DNA of 64,000 nt from an uncultured Pseudodesulfovibrio sp. (GTDB taxonomy: Bacteria > Desulfobacterota > Desulfovibrionia > Desulfovibrionales > Desulfovibrionaceae): contig NZ_OY782498.1 in assembly GCF_963677845.1 (NCBI RefSeq), positions 3,293,518 through 3,357,517 on the forward strand. Direction: 5' to 3'. Position 1 is the first letter of the stretch. Each line of letters begins with the position of its first letter. A program made the position numbers and the translations under genes. Under the pieces are notes generated by a model that was given only the letters and a program-made list of their open reading frames with translations, ran no database searches and was not told the DNA's origin. Positions 18,654 to 25,448 of the stretch are shown piece after piece.

Positions 18654-19073
18654 ATGGCATTGGAATATACGTTTTCGGGTCGGGACAAGCTGGTCAAAGG
18701 ATATACTTATCCCATCAAGAGAGGGGATTTGGATGAAGCCTTGGAGAAAGCTGGGGTAACGGATTTGAGATTTGTTTCTTTCGGATGCTCTCCAAAGAGA
18801 GGTGAGGAAGAGGTAATATTTCTTTCTTCAAGAATGCTTGGTGAAGCAAATGGAAGCGGTGACTAGTCTAGGTGCGCTCCGTATATCATCATGTCGGCTG
18901 TTTCTGTAGCAATTTCTCAGTCGACTAGAATGCTTATTGCAAAAAATGATATTCTTAATCAGTTGGCGCAGTGGCTTAAAAAGTTAGAGCAGGCTGAAAA
19001 TGTGCACCGAATGAAAGATCAGTTTTTTTATGTGAGCGATTGTGATGAAAAGGTTTTTATAAAACACTCATGA
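18654..19073 (+). pseudogene. Amber-interrupted paralogue of the following gene
   Basis: Two consecutive reading segments share the same frame and are separated by one TAG (18864-18866). 18654-18863 encodes 70 residues (starts MALEYTFSGRDK), and 18867-19073 continues with a C-terminal half (ILNQLAQWLKKLEQAENV). Together they align along their length to the 145-residue product at 19085-19522: GYTYPIKRGDLDEALE versus GYSYPLKKKEIDAALE, and WLKKLEQAENV versus WLKRLESASNV. The simplest reading is a nonsense mutation in one member of a tandem duplication. Two short genes or stop readthrough are possible. Function unknown. Confidence 0.7.
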
Positions 19074-19084
19074 TAGAGGGGCAT

Positions 19085-19522
19085 ATGGGACTTAACTATA
19101 ATTATTCTAAATATAAATTGCCAAAATACAGAGGCTATTCATACCCTTTAAAAAAAAAAGAAATAGATGCTGCATTAGAGGAGGGGAATGTCTCTGAACT
19201 CGGGCGTTTGTATTTTAGTATCGACTACAAAGATTCTGAACTTGTCGTGCTGTTTGCGTGTCTCTCTGGAGAATCTCGTGCAGGGTATTGGATGAAGCAA
19301 GAGCCTCGATTGGGTATATATGCTGTCCCCATCCGAATTGTAGGCGAGGTGAGACAGCTTCTTGAAAAAACAGATATGCTAGCGCGTGTTGTCCGTTGGT
19401 TGAAGAGGCTGGAAAGCGCTTCCAATGTCTGCCGAGATGTAGGACAAAAGATCATGGTTTACTATAAGGACAGAGAATTGTTTATAAAAGATGAGAATAA
19501 TAAAGAGATAAAGCTGCCCTGA
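19085..19522 (+). CDS. Uncharacterised 145-residue protein, intact tandem paralogue
   Basis: I recognise no family. The protein is soluble and mixed alpha/beta, with no signal peptide or membrane segment. It has a GYSYPLKKKE segment at the N-terminus, a central SELVVLFACLSGESRAG strand region and a C-terminal helix-strand RWLKRLESASNV...MVYYKDRELFIKD. ATG 19085 has AGGGG upstream; an in-frame ATG at 19070 overlaps the previous copy's stop. The coding sequence is AT-richer than the flanking rlmN. It sits at the edge of the phage/Rhs island. A defence, immunity or phage role would be speculation. Confidence 0.7.
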   Translation: MGLNYNYSKYKLPKYRGYSYPLKKKEIDAALEEGNVSELGRLYFSIDYKDSELVVLFACLSGESRAGYWMKQEPRLGIYAVPIRIVGEVRQLLEKTDMLARVVRWLKRLESASNVCRDVGQKIMVYYKDRELFIKDENNKEIKLP

Positions 19523-19538
19523 GACAGCTTTATTGTCG

Positions 19539-20498
19539 TTATGTTGTTGGAGAGTTTGGATCGTACCCTCGATTAATCTTTTGAAGTTTATCTTTTGAAA
19601 AAGGGGTGATCAAAGGTACTTTTAACAAGTATCGGTCCATAAGTTTGATGGCGCCCTTGATGACATCTTTTCGGTTGAGAAGCTTTTTTCGTTCTTTTGG
19701 TGATTTTGCTTGCTTTGCTTGTTTACTGAGGTTTTTGAGTTCCCCTTTAGCGCCTTTTTTGAATTCATTACGGTCTTCCCCAAATTCATCAATTAATTCT
19801 TGAATCTTCGGGTCGCTTGAGACTAGCTTTCCTTTGCCGTGCTGCCCATTGGACTGAACCATGCCGCCGAGGACTCCGGTGCTGGCTGCGCCAGGGTTTT
19901 CTGTGGAATCCTTGTCATCTTGAAGTGTGGGCCTTGGAACAGCGTCTGCGCCCACATATTTTGTTGGTTTTTCAGGTTCGTTTTCGGAAGTTTTCTTGGT
20001 TTCTGTTTTTGCTGCCTGACGTTGAGCTTCAAACTCATGATATGCTTCGGCCCCTTGAAGCAAGGCTGTCTTGCCCTTCACATAGAGTTGGGGTGTCATA
20101 TTGTCGCCATTGCGGTGGGGCAATGGGATGGGAATAAATTCGTCTTTGCCTTTTCTGAACTCCACGGTTCTGCGTGTACTGTTTGGTGCTTTCGTTTTTT
20201 TCTTTGGGTTGTTTTCCTGACCGTAATCATGGTTCAGGGAAACCTTTTTGCCTTCCTTGACTGGGTCCCAATCCTTGGGCTTGTCTACTGTCCACCAGTC
20301 CAGTGTCTGCGGATTGTCGTGGAACTTTTTGTTCAGGTTTCCGTTTTTTTGAACCGGCTCAAGAGTTCCATCGGCATATTCAAGCCATTGTCGGTCCTCG
20401 TTGCCGGTGTAGATGTTTTTTCGTGTGCGTGTGTATGCATCGCTATTTAACATTGATTTCATTGTATATTTTCGTGTATGGATGACCGGGAGCGACAT
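19539..20498 (-). CDS. Uncharacterised lysine-rich protein at the end of the phage-like module
   Basis: About 319 residues, hydrophilic and lysine-rich, with a low-complexity middle (QRQAAKTETKKTSENEPEKP) and a helical C-terminus (KGELKNLSKQAKQAKSPKE, then IKLMDRYLLKVPLITPF). I do not recognise a family. It lies downstream of the scaffold-like gene, where related podovirus modules carry the major capsid gene, but it does not look like a capsid protein. The longest start (20498) falls inside a strong hairpin (20486-20509), so ATG 20462 or 20453 may be the true start; none has a clear Shine-Dalgarno site. Confidence 0.6.
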   Translation of the reverse strand: MSLPVIHTRKYTMKSMLNSDAYTRTRKNIYTGNEDRQWLEYADGTLEPVQKNGNLNKKFHDNPQTLDWWTVDKPKDWDPVKEGKKVSLNHDYGQENNPKKKTKAPNSTRRTVEFRKGKDEFIPIPLPHRNGDNMTPQLYVKGKTALLQGAEAYHEFEAQRQAAKTETKKTSENEPEKPTKYVGADAVPRPTLQDDKDSTENPGAASTGVLGGMVQSNGQHGKGKLVSSDPKIQELIDEFGEDRNEFKKGAKGELKNLSKQAKQAKSPKERKKLLNRKDVIKGAIKLMDRYLLKVPLITPFSKDKLQKINRGYDPNSPTT

Positions 20499-20518
20499 TT
20501 CGCCCCCGGCCTATTTTT
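20486..20518. terminator. Hairpin between scaffold-like gene and following gene
   Basis: CCGGGAGCGA (20486-20495) pairs with TCGCCCCCGG (20500-20509) with one wobble, and a T run (20514-20518) follows on the plus strand. It overlaps the longest start of the minus-strand gene ending at 19539. Confidence 0.6.
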
Positions 20519-20523
20519 ATGGT

Positions 20524-21360
20524 TTAGAGTCTGCTGCCGGGGACATAGTCGCCGGGGTAGAGTAGTTCAAAGCCTTCGTTGACTTTTTTGACGAAGGTAG
20601 AGTCGCGTTTGGACGGATCGCTGAAGCGGGGATCTTTCATCATTTCTCGCAGTCGTTCGATGGAAAGGTCTTCACCCCAGCCCTTGGTTGAGCCACGCAG
20701 ACCTCCTTCGAGTACCAGTGGCGCGATTTTGGCGAATGCGTTGATGACGGCGGCGTGGTTGCCCGCGTTGGTTTTGTCGAGAGCCGTCAGCAGGTCGTCA
20801 CCACCAATGGCTTCGGCAGCGCGCATGGCATTATCGAGCATGGTGGGTGTGTCGCCGCGATGAATGGAACGCAGGGATTCCAGTTCAGCCTCGCGCATGG
20901 ATTGCGCCTCGCTCTCAATCCCGTGATGGGCGTCCATGACCAGCGGCATGAACCACTCGTACAACCCGGACACCTGTTTCGGGGTCAAGCCCAGTTCGTG
21001 GGATTTTTGTCTGAGGCCGTTGATCAGGTCTTCGCGGATTTCAAAGCCATCGGGCACGTCCATATTGGGCAGCTCATATCCTTCCGCTGCTTCGGGACGG
21101 CCCAGAGCAGTATAAAAAGCAGCCAACTCTTCAGGGCCATCGTCATCGCCGGGCATGCGGATATAACCTTCCGGGCTTTTGCCGATCATGCGCTGGGCAT
21201 GAACCAAAGCCTTCACGGCTTCGTCCTTGGTGGCGTATTTGGCGAGAACCGGATGGTCGCGCAGGAGCATTTCCGTTTCCATGCCGTTTTCGTCAGCCTG
21301 TTTGACGGTCCAGTCTTCGGGAAGGGTCATCTGCCATTTTTTATTGGTATTGGGTGTCAT
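20524..21360 (-). CDS. Phage scaffolding-like protein
   Basis: A 278-residue acidic, helical protein resembling podovirus capsid-assembly scaffolds. It has an N-terminal ATKDEAVKALVHAQRMIGK (typical scaffold opening), the segment GRPEAAEGYELPNMDVPDGF, a long helical middle and a C-terminal FVKKVNEGFELLYPG. The family call is from pattern memory. The start overlaps the stop of the Bbp19-like gene by four bases. A scaffold gene normally precedes the major capsid gene, which is missing here. Confidence 0.65.
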   Translation of the reverse strand: MTPNTNKKWQMTLPEDWTVKQADENGMETEMLLRDHPVLAKYATKDEAVKALVHAQRMIGKSPEGYIRMPGDDDGPEELAAFYTALGRPEAAEGYELPNMDVPDGFEIREDLINGLRQKSHELGLTPKQVSGLYEWFMPLVMDAHHGIESEAQSMREAELESLRSIHRGDTPTMLDNAMRAAEAIGGDDLLTALDKTNAGNHAAVINAFAKIAPLVLEGGLRGSTKGWGEDLSIERLREMMKDPRFSDPSKRDSTFVKKVNEGFELLYPGDYVPGSRL

Positions 21361-21587
21361 CGGTTGTTTTCCTTATTGATGAAGTTGTTTTCATTGAGCA
21401 TGTGTTTCATGTGCAGGATCAGCGATCTGCGTCCTTCATTGAACTGTGTGCGCCCTGCATCCGTGGAAAATGTGGAGCGCATGAAGCTTCCGCGTTTTTC
21501 CAAATCATCCATGATTGTTGCGCCGTCAGCCGATTCAAAAAGCCGTTTATAGGCTCGGTGCAGTTCCAGAGGAGAGGTGTCAGGCAT
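21357..21587 (-). CDS. Small phage Bbp19-like protein
   Basis: A 76-residue soluble helical protein. The pattern ELHRAYKRLFESADG...DDLEKRG...FNEGRRSLILHM matches my recollection of the Bbp19-like phage proteins that sit between portal and scaffold genes. Its start overlaps the portal stop (21580-21587) and its stop overlaps the scaffold-like start, which is tight translational coupling. The role in virion assembly is unknown. Confidence 0.65.
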   Translation of the reverse strand: MPDTSPLELHRAYKRLFESADGATIMDDLEKRGSFMRSTFSTDAGRTQFNEGRRSLILHMKHMLNENNFINKENNR

Positions 21588-23358
21588 GGGACGCTTCCTC
21601 GTTTGCTTCCGTTTGTTGCAGGACTATGGCCTCTTCCTGTGTCATATCTTCGGACTGAGCGGGGTCGGGAGCCATGTGTTCTGGCGGTGGTCCGACAATA
21701 CCGAGCGCTCCGGCGAGCATTCCCCACAGTTCGGTGAGAACATTGGGTCGGTCTGTGTATGCTTCGGACAGGGTTTTGGCGATGGTGGCCATGCTGGCGA
21801 CCGTGGCTGTGGTCTGTGCGCTTCCGGCAGCCTTGGTTTTGCCTTCGCGAGCGGCAGCTACATCCTGTTCCGGTTTCAGGTAATCGGACGGGGTGTCGAA
21901 CAGCTCGGCAACGTGTCGAGCCATGCGATCGGTGTCGAAGTTGTCCATGATGCCGAAGGCGTCTGCGCCTCCCACCAACGGGCCGAGGTATTCCATGGTC
22001 TGGGATAACCCCTGTGCCTCGTACTGTTTTTGAGCGCGGGCAACAGGCGAGGTGTAGCGAACGTCCAGATCGTCGGGCGTCAGCCCTTGCGGGAAGGCAG
22101 GCAGGCCTCCGCTACGGAGCATGATGCGGAACACGCGTTTGATAAGCGGGCTGAGGAATTCAGTTTGTAATCTGCCAAGGACAGGGCCGAGGACGCGCAT
22201 TTTTTCGGATTGACGGATAACCGCTTCGGTGGCGGTGACAGCCGGGCCTTCCGGGGCGATCTGGTCGCCAAGGAAGATACGCCGGATGGACTCGCGTCGT
22301 TGGTTCATCATCTCTTCGGTGGCACCGAGATCCACATGTACCGGCAGTGCTTCGATGCGGTCTGATGATCCTGCCCGATAATAGGACAACCCACCCGGAC
22401 CGGAGCGAACCGGACCGAGGAAACCGTCGTCCGGCACCATGAGCGGCGGGTCTGACATTTTTTCGGCAGCCATAAGCGCAGTACAGGCCATGGCGTTGAG
22501 CACGCGGGTATCGGAAAGGGCGGTCTGGCCCGGTCCACGACCATAGGTTTCGCCTGCGGCCTTGGCCCAGCGTGGTACCATGTACGGCATTTCCAGATAG
22601 CCGGTTTCTTCCACAATGTGATTGTTCTTGGTTTCCATGTATACGCTGGCATAGGGGAAGTTCATTACCCCCAGACCACGCGGGTCACGGTCAGATCGAG
22701 GATAGACCGCGTGCAGTATTTCCACTTTCTCGTCGGGTTTGTCCTCGGCCTTGCGTTTGGTTTCATCCGAGCAGTTCACGCCCCATTCCTGAATGGCCTG
22801 ACGGGCGGATATTTCGTATTTACGGTATACGGTGTCCACCTGACCCCGAACAGATTCGGCCACATAGACTTCGCCAAGCGGTCTGGTGGAAAATCGGACA
22901 ATCATTTCATTGTCGGCTTCCACATACATCACCGCAGTACCAAGCAGGGCCACATCCAGATAAAGTTCATGGACATGAGTCTGGAACCCTGAATCTTCGG
23001 CGTTGAATACGGCAACCATTCGTTCGCGGGCTTCCTGAAGGAAGGTGCGTACGTCTGCATTGTCACCAAGTTGACGGTCTTTAACCGAGATATCGAACCA
23101 CGGTAGGGAAGGGTTGGTAAGCAAGCCCCCCAAGGATGAAGCCAGCAGCTCCAGCGCGTGCATGGGCGTGGAGTCGAAGATGCGTTCATCACCGGTCTGA
23201 CCGCGAAACGAGTTGGAGCCGCCAATGGAGGTGAAACTGTTCTTGCGGGGCAACATGTATTCGGTCAATTCTTGCCAGGAACTCACCCATGGCTGCCGCG
23301 CTTCTTCCAGTCCGCTGAACCGGGTGAGCAGTGAGCGCGCACGTTCTGTTGCGTCCAT
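21580..23358 (-). CDS. Phage portal / head-tail connector protein
   Basis: A 592-residue podovirus-type portal (head-tail connector family). Visible segments are the N-terminal WVSSWQELTEYMLPRKN, FDSTPMHALELLASSL, LLTNPSLPWFDI, LYLDVALLGTAVMYVE, GYLEMPYMVPRWAKAAGE, YGRGPGQTALSD and a C-terminal acidic tail. It would form the dodecameric DNA channel of a capsid. ATG 23358 has GGGAGA upstream; a longer frame to 23478 overlaps the upstream gene and is not credible. It is the longest gene of the module and appears intact. No terminase is in the window. Confidence 0.85.
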   Translation of the reverse strand: MDATERARSLLTRFSGLEEARQPWVSSWQELTEYMLPRKNSFTSIGGSNSFRGQTGDERIFDSTPMHALELLASSLGGLLTNPSLPWFDISVKDRQLGDNADVRTFLQEARERMVAVFNAEDSGFQTHVHELYLDVALLGTAVMYVEADNEMIVRFSTRPLGEVYVAESVRGQVDTVYRKYEISARQAIQEWGVNCSDETKRKAEDKPDEKVEILHAVYPRSDRDPRGLGVMNFPYASVYMETKNNHIVEETGYLEMPYMVPRWAKAAGETYGRGPGQTALSDTRVLNAMACTALMAAEKMSDPPLMVPDDGFLGPVRSGPGGLSYYRAGSSDRIEALPVHVDLGATEEMMNQRRESIRRIFLGDQIAPEGPAVTATEAVIRQSEKMRVLGPVLGRLQTEFLSPLIKRVFRIMLRSGGLPAFPQGLTPDDLDVRYTSPVARAQKQYEAQGLSQTMEYLGPLVGGADAFGIMDNFDTDRMARHVAELFDTPSDYLKPEQDVAAAREGKTKAAGSAQTTATVASMATIAKTLSEAYTDRPNVLTELWGMLAGALGIVGPPPEHMAPDPAQSEDMTQEEAIVLQQTEANEEASHA

Positions 23359-23359
23359 G

Positions 23360-23644
23360 CTACTCTCCCAACTTGTTCTTGAGGCCCGTGGGATTGTTTT
23401 CTTCTTCCTCAACCAGAGATGCCGCTCCATTGGAGAGTGTACTGGCGTTGCGTTTTTTTTCCAGATTTCGGGCTTCATTTATCTTTTCCCTGTCCCTTCG
23501 ACGGGCGTCCGCCTCCTTTTTGCGCTGTTGCTCTTCACGAGCTTTGCGTTCTTTTTCCATGTCGCCGGATGAATCCGGTTTGTGTTGGATCAACCCTCCG
23601 ACTGTGCCAAGCACTGTTGAGATTATTGATGCAGATCCTCCCAT
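23360..23644 (-). CDS. Small charged coiled-coil protein upstream of portal
   Basis: 94 residues: a glycine/serine-rich hydrophobic N-terminus (SASIISTVLGTVGGLIQ) followed by a highly charged coiled-coil-like stretch (EKERKAREEQQRKKEADARRR). The ATG has AGGAGG upstream with good spacing, and the stop ends two bases before the portal ATG. It is the first gene of the phage-like operon and lies 60 bases from the 73-bp element. No family recognised. Confidence 0.7.
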   Translation of the reverse strand: MGGSASIISTVLGTVGGLIQHKPDSSGDMEKERKAREEQQRKKEADARRRDREKINEARNLEKKRNASTLSNGAASLVEEEENNPTGLKNKLGE

Positions 23645-23704
23645 AATAAAATCCTCCTGTAAGATGTTTCACAGGAGGCTAACCCCGGTTTTTCGCAAAA
23701 CCGG

Positions 23705-23777
23705 GAAATGTGAATGAATGTATATTCAAATCATTCAATAGGTATAAAAAAACACCTTGACAGGGGTGGGGAATAGG
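23705..23777. repeat. 73-bp duplicated upstream element, copy A
   Basis: Near-identical (68 of 73 bases by eye) to 26791-26863. It lies directly upstream of the phage-like operon on the minus strand. It contains a spaced inverted repeat TGAATGA-N13-TCATTCA with an inner GAATgtatATTC, and AT-rich promoter-like sequence. Probably a promoter/operator. Confidence 0.75.
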
Positions 23778-23798
23778 ACGGTTTATTTGCCGAAAAAA

Positions 23799-23839
23799 AG
23801 GACAAGGCCTGCCGAGATTCGATCGGCAGGCCTTGTCCT
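23799..23839 (-). terminator. Terminator of the Rhs cassette array
   Basis: Perfect 17-bp stem AGGACAAGGCCTGCCGA / TCGGCAGGCCTTGTCCT with a 7-base loop. In the minus direction it is followed by a run of seven T. Confidence 0.9.
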
Positions 23840-23904
23840 GAAAAGTGAACGGATGGAGCTGAAAAGGGGCGTCGGGAAAGTGCCCGTATCAGTCGGAGGA
23901 TATG

Positions 23905-23977
23905 GAGCGGTGTTTACATCGTAGTCGCGCCAGCCGAAACGGACGAAGCCGAGATCTCGGTCGTGCAGATCAAAATT
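23905..23977 (-). pseudogene. Third Rhs core remnant
   Basis: Minus-strand translation gives FDLHDRDLGFVRFGWRDYD and then VNT, the same core segment found in the full rhs gene and the orphan cassette. The usual continuation SRWTAPDP is lost. It is a short decayed cassette border with no start or toxin domain, lying upstream of the terminator at 23799. Confidence 0.7.
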
Positions 23978-24010
23978 TGTGGCTTTGAGGAATACATATT
24001 CTTTGCACCG

Positions 24011-24313
24011 TCATATAGATAATATGGCAAGAATAAGCAGTATGCTAATTGCTTCGTTCAGAGTCAGTGCTCTAATTTGAAAGAGCGGTGATATAAATTT
24101 TTCCCAAAAAGATTGAATAATCCATACAGACACTGCAGAAGAAAAGAGAAATAAAAGAATTAGTGTTGCTGACCCCATTAAAGCATCGTGATTAAAGATT
24201 GCGTCAAGAAGCGTTGCAGGCTCTTCTTTATATTCCAGTATTGACTTAATTGATTGAAATATGACCAATGCACAAAAGAGAATAGCATTGTATTTTGTCG
24301 TTATTTTTTTCAT
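24011..24313 (-). CDS. Small membrane protein, candidate immunity protein of the orphan Rhs cassette
   Basis: 100 residues with about three hydrophobic segments (NAILFCALVIFQSI, GSATLILLFLFSSAVSVWI, and the C-terminal EAISILLILAILSI). It lies 100 bases downstream of the orphan Rhs C-terminal cassette, the position of an immunity gene in rhs-CT/imm modules. The gene is markedly AT-rich compared with the Rhs core, as is usual for such cassettes. No family recognised; the immunity role is inferred from position only. Ribosome site is weak. Confidence 0.6.
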   Translation of the reverse strand: MKKITTKYNAILFCALVIFQSIKSILEYKEEPATLLDAIFNHDALMGSATLILLFLFSSAVSVWIIQSFWEKFISPLFQIRALTLNEAISILLILAILSI

Positions 24314-24413
24314 TATATCTTAAGTTCTTAAAGTTATGTAAATGGTACCTGCTTTGGCAATGTTTGTTACCAAAGCAGGCAATGAGGCTCGTAGCGAGGA
24401 TCAATCTCTTTTA

Positions 24414-24824
24414 TTATTTCTTGTTTTTGTTCCAATCAGAATCGGGATCACAATAGTCCCAGACTCCATCACTGTCGGTGTCCATGGACATCGGGTCTTC
24501 ATCCAGCCCTTTTCCATTCAAAAATTTGTCTAAATCTTGAAGAAATTGATTTTTTGGATTTTTATCAGCAGCTTCCTTGCCTGTTTTTTTTATTCCGGCT
24601 TTGGTTCCTTGTCTAACCCCTTGCTTGATAATCCAATTCAAGAATAATCCATTGGAATCATTTGCATTCACCGGATCATCCAGACAATACCCATACCAAT
24701 CTGAGTCGCCCCCTTTGTCGCCGATGGGGTCCGGGGCGGTCCATCTGCTGGTGTTTGCATCGTAGTCGCGCCAGCCGAAGCGGACGAATCCGAGACTCTC
24801 GTCATGGTGAATAATTGTGAACAT
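24414..24824 (-). CDS. Orphan Rhs C-terminal toxin cassette (fragment)
   Basis: 136 residues. The first ~52 repeat the Rhs core border (LGFVRFGWRDYDANTSRW, then DKGGDSDWYGYCLDDP), about 140 bp being nearly identical in DNA to 25834-25973. The remaining ~80 residues are unique: a lysine-rich helical part (VRQGTKAGIKKTGKEAA) and an acidic DTDSDGVWDYCDPDSD end. There is no Shine-Dalgarno site before its ATG, so it is likely a silent cassette usable by recombination with the upstream rhs gene. The unique domain is not recognised. Confidence 0.7.
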   Translation of the reverse strand: MFTIIHHDESLGFVRFGWRDYDANTSRWTAPDPIGDKGGDSDWYGYCLDDPVNANDSNGLFLNWIIKQGVRQGTKAGIKKTGKEAADKNPKNQFLQDLDKFLNGKGLDEDPMSMDTDSDGVWDYCDPDSDWNKNKK

Positions 24825-24862
24825 AGTGGGTTTTTGAGGTGCGGAATGTTGTTCTCTGTCAT

Positions 24863-25399
24863 CTATTGAGTAATCTTTAAATCTTCATTGTAACATTGGT
24901 TAAAGTCGGGATTGTAGTCAGGATTAATCTGGCAAGTGATGTTGTTTGAATATTTTTTCAAAAAAATCATAGGATCTATGACTTTTAAATTTAGTGTAAG
25001 ATCCCCGTTTGCACCTGGGAATGGAAGGTCAAAAACAAGTATGCTAACAGAACTTCTTCCGTTGTATAGTGAGAGATTCTTTTTTGAAGGTTGGAATGAG
25101 GTTCCCTCTTTAAGTATTCGACCGTTCGAAATAAATTGATACTTTAATACTCCTTTACCAATGCCTTCGGAGTGAAATAATTTGCTCCCCGGGACTGAAA
25201 TAGACAGGTCATAACACGTGTTGTATTTGTAATTAATTTTTATAGATGTTGATTCGTTTTTTTTAGTGACATCAAAAGGCTCGCTATAAATATTTTCATA
25301 GAATTTTTTGTGAAAAAAGAATGCTTGGAACCAGATAGTGTTATAGAGAAAAGCGGCACCAAGAGTAAGTATGATTATAATGATTGTTGTTAATCGCAT
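24863..25399 (-). CDS. Membrane-anchored beta-rich protein, candidate immunity protein for Rhs-CT1
   Basis: 178 residues: an N-terminal hydrophobic anchor (TIIIIILTLGAAFLYNTIW) followed by a probably periplasmic beta-rich domain with a cysteine pair near the C-terminus (NITCQIN, FNQCYNED). It is AT-rich and follows the rhs gene by 49 bases that contain a small hairpin. The position and topology fit an immunity protein guarding the periplasm. No name is assigned; a lipoprotein-like or other role is possible. Confidence 0.65.
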   Translation of the reverse strand: MRLTTIIIIILTLGAAFLYNTIWFQAFFFHKKFYENIYSEPFDVTKKNESTSIKINYKYNTCYDLSISVPGSKLFHSEGIGKGVLKYQFISNGRILKEGTSFQPSKKNLSLYNGRSSVSILVFDLPFPGANGDLTLNLKVIDPMIFLKKYSNNITCQINPDYNPDFNQCYNEDLKITQ

Positions 25400-25415
25400 T
25401 TAAGTACCTACAAAC

Positions 25416-25436
25416 CGAGGGGCGTTGTGCCCCTCG
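25416..25436. terminator. Small hairpin between rhs and candidate immunity gene
   Basis: Perfect 8-bp stem CGAGGGGC / GCCCCTCG with a 5-base loop and no T run. It may attenuate rather than end transcription from rhs into the immunity gene. Confidence 0.5.
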
Positions 25437-25448
25437 ATGTCGTTTTGT

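Noticed and set aside
18864-18866. TAG as a pyrrolysine codon
   Set aside because: No pyrrolysine machinery is visible in the window, and the protein is not a methylamine methyltransferase; nonsense mutation is simpler.
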